Shown here in pieces: positions 28,128 to 36,210 of a DNA stretch of 64,000 nt. A program made the position numbers and the translations under genes. The stretch is taken from the NCBI GenBank assembly GCA_020851555.1, contig JADZCM010000022.1:84831-148830 (forward strand). The letters are read 5' to 3'. Source of the DNA: Bryobacterales bacterium. GTDB lineage: Bacteria > Acidobacteriota > Terriglobia > Bryobacterales > Bryobacteraceae. How positions within the stretch are numbered: the stretch's first letter is position 1; every line of letters begins with the position of its first letter. The notes under the pieces were generated by a model. The model saw only the letters and a program-made list of their open reading frames with translations, was not told the DNA's origin and searched no databases.

Positions 28128-29309
28128 ATGACCGACGATTTCTACCGGATCCGCAAACTGCCGCCCTACGTGCTCGCCGTGGTGACCGAGATGAAAGCGC
28201 GCCTGCGAGCCGCCGGGGCGGACGTCGTCGATTTCGGCATGGGGAATCCGGACGGAGCCACCCCGCGTCCGGTTGTCGCGAAACTGGTGGAAGCCGCGCA
28301 CAACCCGCGCAACCACCGGTACTCCCTCTCCCGGGGCATTCCGAACCTGCGGGAGGAGATCGTCAAGCGCTACCGGAAATACTACGGTGTGGAACTCGAC
28401 TCCAACTCGGAGGCCGTCGTGACCATGGGGGCCAAAGACGCGGTGGCGCATTTGCTGTTCGCCGTCATCGGTCCGGGCGATGAGGTGGTGTCGCCCAACC
28501 CGTGCTATCCGATTCACCAGTACGGAGTGATCATGGCCGAAGGCCAGGCCTGCACCATGCCCATGCCGGACCCGGCGAGCTTCCTGAACCGGCTGGAGGA
28601 CCACTACCGCACGGCGGCGCGAAAGCCCGCCATGGTTCTGATCTCGTTCCCGCACAACCCCACCACCCAATGCGTGGAACTGGACTTCTTCCGCGAGATT
28701 ATCCGTCTGGCCTCGCACCACGGCACCATGGTGGTGCATGACTTCGCCTACGCCGACCTGGGCTTCGACGGCTACACGCCGCCGAGCATTCTCCAGGTGG
28801 ACGGGGCTAAGGAAGTGGCCGTGGAGATCTACTCCATGTCCAAGAGCTTCAACATGGCCGGCTGGCGGGTGGGCTTCTGCCTTGGCAACCGCAAGATGAT
28901 CGCGGCGCTGGCGCGCATCAAGAGCTACCTGGACTACGGCGTGTTCCAGCCCATCCAGATCGCGTCGATAGTGGCCTTAAGGGAGTGCGAGGAGGAGACG
29001 AAGAAGATCTGCGCCACCTACCAGGAGCGGCGGGACGTATTGATCGAAGGTCTGGGGAGAGCCGGTTGGCATGTGCCGCCGCCCCGCGCCAGCATGTTTG
29101 TCTGGGCGCCGGTGCCGGAACAGCACCGCGAGCTGGGCTCGGTGGAGTTCTCCAAACTGTTGCTGGAGAAAGCCTTGGTCGCCGTCTCGCCGGGTCTCGG
29201 CTTCGGCCCGCTGGGCGAGGGCTACGTCCGCTTGGCCCTGATCGAGAATCCTCATCGCACCCGCCAGGCCACGGCCTCGATCCGGAGGTTTCTGAAAGCG
29301 GGAAAGTAG
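28128..29309 (+). CDS. alaC: AlaC-like PLP aminotransferase
   Basis: Fold-type I class I/II aminotransferase of 393 residues. It most resembles AlaC/LL-diaminopimelate-aminotransferase-like enzymes that make alanine or related amino acids from 2-oxo acids. Visible landmarks are [11 protein letters not shown], the [18 protein letters not shown] stretch, [10 protein letters not shown] and the PLP-lysine motif [15 protein letters not shown]. It is divergent from valS with only ~78 bp between the starts. Exact substrate is not settled by sequence. Confidence 0.9.
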   Translation: MTDDFYRIRKLPPYVLAVVTEMKARLRAAGADVVDFGMGNPDGATPRPVVAKLVEAAHNPRNHRYSLSRGIPNLREEIVKRYRKYYGVELDSNSEAVVTMGAKDAVAHLLFAVIGPGDEVVSPNPCYPIHQYGVIMAEGQACTMPMPDPASFLNRLEDHYRTAARKPAMVLISFPHNPTTQCVELDFFREIIRLASHHGTMVVHDFAYADLGFDGYTPPSILQVDGAKEVAVEIYSMSKSFNMAGWRVGFCLGNRKMIAALARIKSYLDYGVFQPIQIASIVALRECEEETKKICATYQERRDVLIEGLGRAGWHVPPPRASMFVWAPVPEQHRELGSVEFSKLLLEKALVAVSPGLGFGPLGEGYVRLALIENPHRTRQATASIRRFLKAGK

Positions 29310-29485
29310 GCCCCGCCCGCAGCGTGCCGGATCAGGGTTTCAAGGATTCCCCGGCGCCCGGTCCGCCCGCCGGTCACGCCTTGAAGGACGAAGCGCCTGT
29401 TTTCAGCAGAAGGACCGGAGAGGCTCGGCCATTCCCGGACAACCATACGCCGAAGCGTACAATCGATAGACAGGAGGACACGGAC

Positions 29486-30067
29486 ATGGCTCAGAAGAAG
29501 ATCCTGTTTCTGGTCGGCGATTACGTTGAAGACTACGAAGTGATGGTGCCTTTCCAGGCTCTCCTGATGGTGGGGCACACCGTGCACGCAGTCTGCCCCG
29601 GGAAGCGGGCGGGCCAGAGCGTGCGCACAGCCATTCACGATTTCGAGGGGGACCAGACGTATAGCGAAAAGCGCGGGCACGATTTCGCGCTGAACGCCAC
29701 CTTCGACGAGATCTCGGCGCAGCAGTACGACGCCCTTGTCATTCCGGGCGGACGGGCTCCCGAGTACATCCGGCTGAACACGCGCGTGCTCGGAATCGTG
29801 CGCCACTTCGCCGAGGCGGGCAAGCCCATCGCGGCCATCTGCCACGGCGCCCAGGTTTTGGCCGCGGCCGGCGTCCTGGCCGGAAAGAAGTGCACCTGCT
29901 ACCCCGCGGTTTCCCCCGACGTCAACCTCGCGGGCGGAACCTATGTCGAGACGCCCATGGACCAGGCCGTGACGGACGGCAACCTCGTTACCGCCCCCGC
30001 CTGGCCGGCGCACCCTGCGTGGCTGGCGGAGTTTCTGAGGGTGCTCGGAACTCGCATCCATCCGTAG
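29486..30067 (+). CDS. DJ-1/PfpI family protein
   Basis: Cytoplasmic class I glutamine-amidotransferase-like protein of 193 residues. The nucleophile elbow is AAICHGAQ with Cys119 and adjacent His120. Residues EDYE near the N-terminus supply the conserved glutamate, as in PfpI/YhbO-type deglycase or chaperone proteins. The start is ATG at 29486 with AGGAGG at 29472-29477. The frame is open further upstream, but that part is not coding. The 3' end overlaps the convergent cas6-like gene by 80 bp. Confidence 0.9.
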   Translation: MAQKKILFLVGDYVEDYEVMVPFQALLMVGHTVHAVCPGKRAGQSVRTAIHDFEGDQTYSEKRGHDFALNATFDEISAQQYDALVIPGGRAPEYIRLNTRVLGIVRHFAEAGKPIAAICHGAQVLAAAGVLAGKKCTCYPAVSPDVNLAGGTYVETPMDQAVTDGNLVTAPAWPAHPAWLAEFLRVLGTRIHP

Positions 30068-31043
30068 CCCCGGCGTCCGCGCGGAGCACTTGGCCGGAAG
30101 CCGGGATCACGGTTTGGATCACACCGTTGCCCCAAACGGTCTGGCGTCCGACGCCCGTCCAGTAGGCCGCCCTGAGCAACGGCACAAATTCCGCCAGATC
30201 GCCGGCATACTCGGCCTCCCCCAGAAAGCCGCCGATAGGGTGAACCTGCCCGCTGGCTGCGGAACGGCGGGTCACGCGCGCCCTCCGGATGCCGGCCCGC
30301 AGCAAACGCACCCGGGCGGCCCGCTCGCCGAGTCCCTGGTAGTCGAGCCGGAGCGGTCCCTCTCCGTAGAGGGCGCTCAGGGCGCTCAAGCGATCCCGAA
30401 CCCTCGCCAGGAGAACGTGGAACTCGGGTTGCGCCACCGGCGCGCCGCCGGCCTTCAGTTCGGTGGCGGTAAGGAACCGGACCAAGAGGCGGCGAACCGG
30501 CGCGCCATCCGGGTTGAGACGCAGTTCCAGGGGGGAGGGACATGCGCCGGTCCACTTCCCCCCCTCAAGGAGGAGAGAATCGCCGCGCGCACCCTCGGCG
30601 TTCAGGAGCGACATGCCCAGCAGTTCAGCCCGGCCGCGCGCCGGACCGAGGCCCTCCCTCGCCATCATTCTGAAGCTGTCGGCGAACAGCGGGAGCAACG
30701 GCTCTTTTAACTGAAACAGGTGTACGTCCAGGTGAAATGCCTGACCAGGCTGGAGCACGGCCCCGTTCAGGTGATGAACCCGGAGCACGAATGGCCGGGG
30801 GCGGTCGGCCAGTCCCGAGGGTCCGGCGCCGGGCGCTCGAGGTTCGAACACGGTGAAGTAGGGGCAAACTTCGCGCCGCTTACAGGTCTTGGGACTCTCG
30901 CACTCGGGGACACAGACGAGTCGCCTCAGCGACGCGCCAAACGCGCCCCGCACGATGTTGCCCGCTCTCCCCTCGGGAAACCGCAGCCTGTCCAAAGCCC
31001 GAAACTCGAAACGGACAGGAAGCAACCGGAAGCTCTGGTCCAT
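29988..31043 (-). CDS. Orphan Cas6-family CRISPR RNA-processing endoribonuclease
   Basis: 351 residues of the RAMP-fold Cas6 family (Pfam CRISPR_Cas6 type), which cut pre-crRNA repeats. It starts with a beta-strand [14 protein letters not shown] and a Cys cluster C44, C48, C54, C60 followed by PYFTVFEP. That cluster is typical of the Cys-rich Cas6 variants. The C-terminal Gly-rich loop [11 protein letters not shown] is at residues 297-307. About 44 residues follow the loop, an unusual tail that overlaps the convergent PfpI gene by 80 bp and suggests stop-codon loss. I found no other cas gene or CRISPR array in the window. It is divergent from the CHAT operon. Confidence 0.78.
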   Translation of the reverse strand: MDQSFRLLPVRFEFRALDRLRFPEGRAGNIVRGAFGASLRRLVCVPECESPKTCKRREVCPYFTVFEPRAPGAGPSGLADRPRPFVLRVHHLNGAVLQPGQAFHLDVHLFQLKEPLLPLFADSFRMMAREGLGPARGRAELLGMSLLNAEGARGDSLLLEGGKWTGACPSPLELRLNPDGAPVRRLLVRFLTATELKAGGAPVAQPEFHVLLARVRDRLSALSALYGEGPLRLDYQGLGERAARVRLLRAGIRRARVTRRSAASGQVHPIGGFLGEAEYAGDLAEFVPLLRAAYWTGVGRQTVWGNGVIQTVIPASGQVLRADAGATDGCEFRAPSETPPATQGAPARRGR

Positions 31044-31160
31044 GCGTAGGCCGCCTATATCAATCTACCGCATGAGGGAAACGACTCAGCCCGGCTTGCG
31101 AATCACCAACTTGACTTCTCTCTAAGACGCTGATTCCTGAAGACATGCTGGAAAACTCGA

Positions 31161-31177
31161 CGCCCTGTCGCAGGGCG
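31161..31177. repeat. GC-rich hairpin, possible REP-like unit
   Basis: CGCCCTG-TCG-CAGGGCG forms a 7-bp stem with a 3-nt loop and no T-tract. A 15/17 match, CGCCCTGCCGTAGGGCG, occurs at 61308-61324. The pairing is kept in both, so it may be a dispersed intergenic repeat. Confidence 0.4.
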
Positions 31178-31344
31178 CCCAATATACCTTCGAACTGGGA
31201 GGGAGCCCTGTGCAAACCCTCTCTGCCAGGAGATTCCGCATGCCTCCGATCATCATCATTGATCCGTAACGGAGTCACAAAACCCGACCCTTCAAGCTTT
31301 TCCGTGCGATTGGGCGCACGCCTGAACAGCTACCAACAAAACGA

Positions 31345-31373
31345 TTGCCAAAGCGCAAAACCTTGGGTATGAT
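31345..31373 (+). promoter_or_regulatory. Promoter of the TPR-CHAT/sigma/anti-sigma operon
   Basis: -35 TTGCCA (31345-31350), a 17-bp spacer, then -10 TATGAT (31368-31373). The expected start is ~31380, exactly at the base of the following hairpin. It looks like a housekeeping (sigma-70-type) promoter rather than an ECF promoter. Confidence 0.6.
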
Positions 31374-31377
31374 AGTT

Positions 31378-31411
31378 CCGGGAGTACTAAGGCTAACCTT
31401 AGTACTCCTGG
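31378..31411 (+). promoter_or_regulatory. Perfect 12-bp hairpin at the predicted 5' end of the CHAT operon mRNA
   Basis: GGAGTACTAAGG-CTAA-CCTTAGTACTCC is a perfect inverted repeat (31381-31408), extendable to 15 pairs with one G-U. It begins at the predicted +1 and is not followed by a T-tract, so it is not an ordinary terminator. It could be an operator palindrome just downstream of the promoter or a 5' RNA hairpin. Spacing to the GTG at 31460 is ~50 nt. Confidence 0.55.
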
Positions 31412-31459
31412 AAGTCACAGGAGTGTGGTACTGCTCCTGATCCTGCTCGAGGTAACCCA

Positions 31460-33937
31460 GTGCGGTCTAAGGTTGGGGTTGGGGTTTTTGCCGCTCTCCT
31501 TCTGGCGGGTCTGTTGCGGCCCCGAGCGGGGCCTGCGTTCGCGACTTCCACGTACTCACCTTCACACACGGGCCGCACCGAAGCCCGCTCGCTCTACGCC
31601 GCGAGCCGGTTTCTCGAGGCCGAGAGCGCCTACCAGAAGTGCTACTGGCTGGCTGCGGCGGCTGGGGACCCGGAGGAAGCATTCCGCTGTCTGAACGGGA
31701 TTGCGGGCGCCCGTTTTGCCATGTACCAATACCGAGGCGCGCTGCGGGCGTACCTCCAGGCACGCCGGCTGGCGGAGAGCCTGGGAAGGCCCGACTTCCT
31801 GGCTGCGGTTCACACCAATCTCTCTTCGCTCTACCTGCAGCAGCAGGACATCAACGCAGCAGCGGGGGCGGCGGAGGACGCCCTGCGTGTCTTGCGTCGA
31901 GCCGGTTCGGCGGGAGCCGGCGCGCTGCCTTTGACGCAGGCGGCGATCATACAAGCGCGGCAGGGCAACCTTCCCGCCTCGACCCGGCTGTTTCGCGAGG
32001 CGTTGGACGAGGCCTACCTGCGGGCAGACCCGGCCACGCTGGGGTTGATCTGGGACCAGTTGGGCTACGAGCTTCTGTTGAACGGGAATCTGGACGAGGC
32101 CGAGACAGCGCTTGTGGAGGCTTTCAGAATCCGTAAGCTCAGCGGCCTCAAAGACCTACAGTACTCCTATTACACGCTCGGCATGCTTCACCTGGCCCGG
32201 AACCGGCCGGAGGAGGCGGCGCGCATGCTGGACGCCGCCCTGTCGCTGTTGTCCAAGCCGCCGGTGACTTTGGCCCTCTGGCGGGTACATTACGAACGCG
32301 GCCGCGCGGCTCTTCAGGCCGGCTTTCCGGCAGAGGCGCTGGAGCACTTCCGCCGGGCCGTCGGCCACGCCCGGCAGGTGCGGATGGAGTTGCTGCCGGC
32401 CGATTCGGTGTGGATCAACACGGGCGTCGATCAGCATCAACTGTACTCCGCGCTGATCCGGACAGCCGGTGCGCTTTATGAATCGACAAAAGACCCGGCA
32501 TACGTCAGGCTGGGCTTCGAAGCTGCCGAGGAACTGCGCGCCGGCGGCCTGCGCGCTCTGGCCGCCTCGCCCGACGAATGGCGGAGGCGGCTGCCGGATG
32601 AATACTGGGAGACTCTGGCCCGGCTTCGAGGGATGGAGTCGCGGTTGCTGAACGGCGGCAACTCCGGCGCGGGAGACGAAGCGAAACGGCTGCACTACCG
32701 GTTAACGGAGTTGGAGGCTGCGGCGGGCATTGATATCTTCCCGTCTGCCCATCCCGGAGAGACGGATTCTCCCGGATTGCTCCGGCGGGTCCAGTCAGCC
32801 CTCCGCGACGGGGACGCGTACTTCAGCCTTCACCAGGACGAGCCTGAGTCGTATCTTTTCGTAGTCACGCCGCGGTCGCTTCATCTGTTTCGGGCCGCGG
32901 GGCGCCGGCGCCTGGCTTCGCTCTCGGAGCGGTTCCGGACGGCCGTGCGGGCGGACCTGCCCGAGCACGTGCAACTGGGCCGCGAACTGCACAACGCGCT
33001 GTTCGGAGCGATACCGAACCGTCTGGCGGCCGCTCCGCGCTGGCTCTTGTCGCTCGATGGGGATCTGTATAAGGCGCCGCTGGCCGCGCTGGTCTCAGGC
33101 TCAGGCCGGGACGGGATAGAGTATCTCGCGGAGAGGCACGTGCTCCGGCTGGCGCCCTCTGCCGGGCTTCTCTCACCTGGGACCCGTCAGACTCGGGACG
33201 GGCCGTTTGTCGCAATTGGAGATCCGATATACAACCAGGCCGACGAAAGACTGCCGCCCGACCGGCGGACCGGCAACACCCCTGCCGCGCTGATGAGCAT
33301 TCTTCCCCGCCTGGTTTCCCGCACAGGCCCGCCGGCGGGCATGGAGTTGCCCAGGCTGGCGGGGAGCGCAAGCGAGATTCGCGCCTGCGCCCGGGCCTGG
33401 CACGGCGGGTCCGGAACCGCGATTCTGCTTACGGGCGCGCAGGCTTCTCTTGACGCGGTAGACCGGGCGCTTGCGCCGGGGGCGGCGGTGGTTCACTTTG
33501 CGACTCACTTCGTCCCCTCCGCGGTGGAGCCGGGACGGGCGATGATCGCGCTCAGCCTCAACGAGAAGGGCGCGCCTGAGTTTCTGGGGCCGGCTGAGAT
33601 CACGCGCCGCCGGCTGGATGTGGGCCTGGTGGTGCTCAGCGGGTGCGCATCGGCCACCGGCGAGGCCGTGCCCGCCGAAGGGCTGTTGGGGATGACCAGG
33701 GCGTGGCTGGCGGCCGGAGCCGGCTCGGTGCTTGGGACCCTGTGGCCGACAGCCGACGATGATGGAAGCCTGCTGACATCCTTCTACCGGCACATGGCCG
33801 CTTTGCGCGACAGGAGGGACGGATGGGCGGCGGCCGAGGCTCTGCGACGGGGGCAACTGGAAGCGCTGCGCGGGGGCAGCAGGCAGTCCCGCTCTCCAGC
33901 TCACTGGGGGGCGTACGTTCTCGCCGGAGGGGAGTGA
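31460..33937 (+). CDS. Exported TPR-CHAT caspase-like protease
   Basis: 825 residues, start GTG at 31460 with GAGG 7 nt upstream. The N-terminus (residues 1-29) is a signal peptide: RSK, a hydrophobic core and an AFA-TS-type cleavage site. Residues ~40-330 carry TPR-like helical repeats (RFLEAESAYQKCY, GALRAYLQARRLAES and further). Residues ~470-825 are a CHAT domain with AIGDPIYN, the His segment VVHFATHF (His679, His683) and the Cys segment VVLSGCASATG (Cys729). Both catalytic residues of a CHAT cysteine protease are therefore present. The usual Gly after the second His is Phe. It is followed by an ECF sigma and anti-sigma, so it may act on the anti-sigma's outer domain. Confidence 0.9.
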   Translation: MRSKVGVGVFAALLLAGLLRPRAGPAFATSTYSPSHTGRTEARSLYAASRFLEAESAYQKCYWLAAAAGDPEEAFRCLNGIAGARFAMYQYRGALRAYLQARRLAESLGRPDFLAAVHTNLSSLYLQQQDINAAAGAAEDALRVLRRAGSAGAGALPLTQAAIIQARQGNLPASTRLFREALDEAYLRADPATLGLIWDQLGYELLLNGNLDEAETALVEAFRIRKLSGLKDLQYSYYTLGMLHLARNRPEEAARMLDAALSLLSKPPVTLALWRVHYERGRAALQAGFPAEALEHFRRAVGHARQVRMELLPADSVWINTGVDQHQLYSALIRTAGALYESTKDPAYVRLGFEAAEELRAGGLRALAASPDEWRRRLPDEYWETLARLRGMESRLLNGGNSGAGDEAKRLHYRLTELEAAAGIDIFPSAHPGETDSPGLLRRVQSALRDGDAYFSLHQDEPESYLFVVTPRSLHLFRAAGRRRLASLSERFRTAVRADLPEHVQLGRELHNALFGAIPNRLAAAPRWLLSLDGDLYKAPLAALVSGSGRDGIEYLAERHVLRLAPSAGLLSPGTRQTRDGPFVAIGDPIYNQADERLPPDRRTGNTPAALMSILPRLVSRTGPPAGMELPRLAGSASEIRACARAWHGGSGTAILLTGAQASLDAVDRALAPGAAVVHFATHFVPSAVEPGRAMIALSLNEKGAPEFLGPAEITRRRLDVGLVVLSGCASATGEAVPAEGLLGMTRAWLAAGAGSVLGTLWPTADDDGSLLTSFYRHMAALRDRRDGWAAAEALRRGQLEALRGGSRQSRSPAHWGAYVLAGGE

Positions 33938-33945
33938 AGGGCTAC

Positions 33946-34596
33946 ATGCGTCAGGACTCGGACGGCGAAGAGCAGCGGTCCTCCGCGAGCCACACCCCGG
34001 ACTGGGGCCGCCTGGTGAAGAGGATCCAGGAGAACGACTCCGGCGCCATGGAAGAACTGTATCGCGTCTTCGGGCGCGGAATACGGTTCTACCTGTGGCG
34101 GCAGTTGGGTCCCCAGGAACTCGACGACAGGGTTCACGACACCTTCCTCATCGTGGTGCAGGCAATCCGCCGCGGCGACTTGCGCGAACCGGAGCGCCTG
34201 ATGGGGTTTGTGCGCACCGTAGTCAGGCGCCAGGTTGCCGCTTCGATCGAGCAGGCGGTTCAGAGCCGCAGGGACCTGCAATGCCTGGAGGAGGGAGTTG
34301 CCGTGTCCGACAAGAGCCAGACCCCCGAGGAGAACCTGATCCGGAGGCAAAGGGCGGAGATCATGGCGGCCGTACTGCGCGGCATCTCTCCCCGGGACCG
34401 GGAGATCCTCACCCGCTTCTATCTGCTTGAGCAGCCGCAAGAGCAGATCTGCCTCGAAATGAACCTGACCGACACGCAGTTCCGCCTCTTGAAGTCGAGG
34501 GCCAAAGCCCGGTTCGGCGAACTGGGCAGGCGGAAACTGGCCCGGCGCCCTTTGGCGGGACTGGTTCAGAGAAAAGCGGCCGGTTCGGTACACTAA
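33946..34596 (+). CDS. ECF-type RNA polymerase sigma factor
   Basis: 216 residues starting at ATG 33946, 8 nt after the CHAT gene stop. Region sigma-2 spans residues ~25-90 (AMEELYRVFGRGIRFYLW, LDDRVHDTFLIVV and later FVRTVVRRQVA). Region sigma-4 spans ~145-200 (ISPRDREILTRFYLL ... MNLTDTQFRLLKSRAKARF). No sigma-3 domain lies between, as expected for ECF factors. The downstream zinc-finger anti-sigma is its probable partner. The frame is open further upstream inside the CHAT gene; the start at 33946 avoids that overlap. Confidence 0.9.
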   Translation: MRQDSDGEEQRSSASHTPDWGRLVKRIQENDSGAMEELYRVFGRGIRFYLWRQLGPQELDDRVHDTFLIVVQAIRRGDLREPERLMGFVRTVVRRQVAASIEQAVQSRRDLQCLEEGVAVSDKSQTPEENLIRRQRAEIMAAVLRGISPRDREILTRFYLLEQPQEQICLEMNLTDTQFRLLKSRAKARFGELGRRKLARRPLAGLVQRKAAGSVH

Positions 34597-34652
34597 CTTC
34601 ACGTGGGCGTGAAACGGCAAGGCATGGTTACCTTTCCGGAAGGGAGGCTGTG

Positions 34653-35291
34653 ATGCCGGACAGTGTCGGGCACATCTCCGAGGAGCACTTGGAGAGCTAC
34701 GCTCTTGGCACTCTACCCGGCGGCCTCCTGGAGACGCTGGAAACACATCTGCTGGTCTGCGGGGATTGCCAGGACCGCTTGGAGGAGACGGAGGCTTTCA
34801 TCCAGGCGGTGAAGGATGCCGCCGTCCTGGTTTCGGGCGAGCCGCAGAACGCCTGGCGCCGCCGGCTGGCGGATTTCGCGGACGCCCTCCTGGCGCCCCG
34901 AATGGTCTGGAGCGCGGGGGTCCTCGCGGTGGCGGCAGGGGCCGTCTGGTTGCACCTGGTCTGGGCGCCCTCACGCCAGGCTTCCTCGCCCCCCGTTTCC
35001 GTGATGCTCCAGACGTTCCGCGGGGCTACGGACGCATCCGTTGCGCGAGCCCCGAGCGGCAGGCCCCTGGTGCTTGAAGCCGACCTGAGCGGCCTGCCCC
35101 ACAACCGCCACTGGGAACTGCGGTTGGTTGATCCTTCCGGCCGCCGGCTGCAAAGCTTCGTCGCGGAGTCCGGGGAGGCGCGGGTGGCGGTGCCCGTGCT
35201 TTCGGGGTTGGACAAGGGCGAATACTGGGCGCGCATCTACGCCCGCGGCCAGAGCCGGCTATTGCGGGAGTACGCTCTCCTGGTCGACTGA
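34653..35291 (+). CDS. Zinc-finger (ZAS) transmembrane anti-sigma factor
   Basis: 212 residues starting at ATG 34653, with AGGGAGG 5 nt upstream. The N-terminal ZAS motif is HLLVCGDC (H-x3-C-x2-C, residues ~32-39). A single membrane segment lies near residues 87-107 (SAGVLAVAAGAVWLHLVW). An extracytoplasmic beta-rich domain follows (VLEADLSGLPHNRHWELRLVD ... GEYWARIYARGQ). It would hold the ECF sigma at the membrane. Its outer domain would be accessible to the exported CHAT protease. The functional link is inference from order and topology. Confidence 0.88.
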   Translation: MPDSVGHISEEHLESYALGTLPGGLLETLETHLLVCGDCQDRLEETEAFIQAVKDAAVLVSGEPQNAWRRRLADFADALLAPRMVWSAGVLAVAAGAVWLHLVWAPSRQASSPPVSVMLQTFRGATDASVARAPSGRPLVLEADLSGLPHNRHWELRLVDPSGRRLQSFVAESGEARVAVPVLSGLDKGEYWARIYARGQSRLLREYALLVD

Positions 35292-35311
35292 CGGCCTCCC
35301 GCGCCGCCGGA

Positions 35312-35614
35312 CTACTGGATCACCGTTTCTCCGCTTCGAGGCTCCAGTTGGATCTCGCCGAACGTAGCCTCGTACTGCTGGATATTCTGTTGCAGCAGGT
35401 TGGAGAGGGCCTTGGCCTGCTGCGGGCTGAGGTAGATGCCCTGGAAGTTCCTGATGTTCACGCTGTCCGGCGCGGTCTGGTTGATGGTTCCGAACACCAG
35501 GAAGAAGTCCCAGAGGTTGAGGCGGACCTGCACGCTGTTGGCGTAGGTCTCCCGGTAGTCGGGCGTGGCGGAAAGCTGTATCTTGGGTTGGTTTGGAGGG
35601 GTCATGGGGATCAC
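35312..35614 (-). CDS. DUF3467 family protein
   Basis: Small cytoplasmic protein of 100 residues matching the DUF3467 pattern: YANSVQVRLNLWDFFLVFG near the middle and VYLSPQQAKAL-type ending (here GIYLSPQQAKALSNLLQQN). Function unknown in the family. The frame starts at GTG 35614, which overlaps the efp stop, with an alternative ATG at 35605. It is probably co-translated with efp. Confidence 0.85.
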   Translation of the reverse strand: MIPMTPPNQPKIQLSATPDYRETYANSVQVRLNLWDFFLVFGTINQTAPDSVNIRNFQGIYLSPQQAKALSNLLQQNIQQYEATFGEIQLEPRSGETVIQ

Positions 35615-36183
35615 TTCATGCCGCCCTTGGCGCGGTCGACGTATTTCAGACTACGTACGTCCAGCCGGATGACATCGCCGGACTTGACGAATTGCGGGAC
35701 CATCACTTCGGCTCCGTTCTCCAGGCGGGCCGCCTTCCAGGTGCTGTCCTGCTGCGCGTGGACCGGGGGCGAGGTGTCGGCAACGCGCGCCTCGAGGATG
35801 TCCGGCAGCAGGACGCTGACCGGCCGCCCTTCCACGAACTCGACGGGCAGCCGCATCTCGGGCGTCAGAAACCGGGAGTGCTCCCCCAGCAGCGAAAGCG
35901 GCACGGCGGCCTGCTCGTAGGTCTCCGGGTTCATGAAGTGGCAGGCTTCCGCATCGGCGTACAGGAAGTCCATCGACTGTTTCTCGACGGGAAGATCCTC
36001 CAGTTTCAGATCGGTGCGGAAACTGTGCTCCCACAGCGTGCCCGTGGCGAGGTTCCGGAGGCGGGCGCGGGTAGAGCCTCCCATCTTGCCTTGCCCGGGG
36101 TGGTGCTCGGCCGCCAGGATCTTGTAGGCCACGCCCTCATAGCGGACAGCCATTCCGGCACGGAGATGTGATGCCTGGACCAT
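35611..36183 (-). CDS. efp: Translation elongation factor P, variant loop
   Basis: EF-P rescues ribosomes stalled at polyproline. 190 residues with the three beta-domains: the KOW-like N-terminus (GMAVRYEGVAYKIL), the middle domain (LPVEKQSMDFLYAD ... CHFMNPETYEQ) and the C-terminal domain (TWKAARLENGAEVMVPQFVKSGD). The domain I loop reads HHPGQGKMGG. The position that is the modified Lys34 or Arg32 in other EF-Ps is Gln31, and the loop is about two residues longer, with Lys33 two positions on. Modification by known enzymes is therefore uncertain. Overlaps DUF3467 by 4 nt. Confidence 0.93.
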   Translation of the reverse strand: MVQASHLRAGMAVRYEGVAYKILAAEHHPGQGKMGGSTRARLRNLATGTLWEHSFRTDLKLEDLPVEKQSMDFLYADAEACHFMNPETYEQAAVPLSLLGEHSRFLTPEMRLPVEFVEGRPVSVLLPDILEARVADTSPPVHAQQDSTWKAARLENGAEVMVPQFVKSGDVIRLDVRSLKYVDRAKGGMK

Positions 36184-36210
36184 GCTCTCCTCCGATTCCT
36201 TGACAGAATA

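Larger units (their letters stand above)
31044..31459 (+). other. Intergenic region between cas6-like gene and CHAT operon
   Basis: 416 bp without a convincing gene. It holds a hairpin at 31161-31177, a good promoter at 31345-31373 and a perfect 12-bp hairpin at 31378-31411. I searched by eye for repeated 25-40 bp units and found none, so it is not a CRISPR array. Confidence 0.6.

Noticed and set aside
31378..31411. Rho-independent terminator
   Set aside because: The stem is perfect, but it lies just downstream of a promoter and is not followed by a run of T. It is better explained as an operator or 5' hairpin.
31044..31459. CRISPR array next to the Cas6-like gene
   Set aside because: No repeated 25-40 bp units separated by unique spacers are present in the intergenic region or elsewhere in the window.
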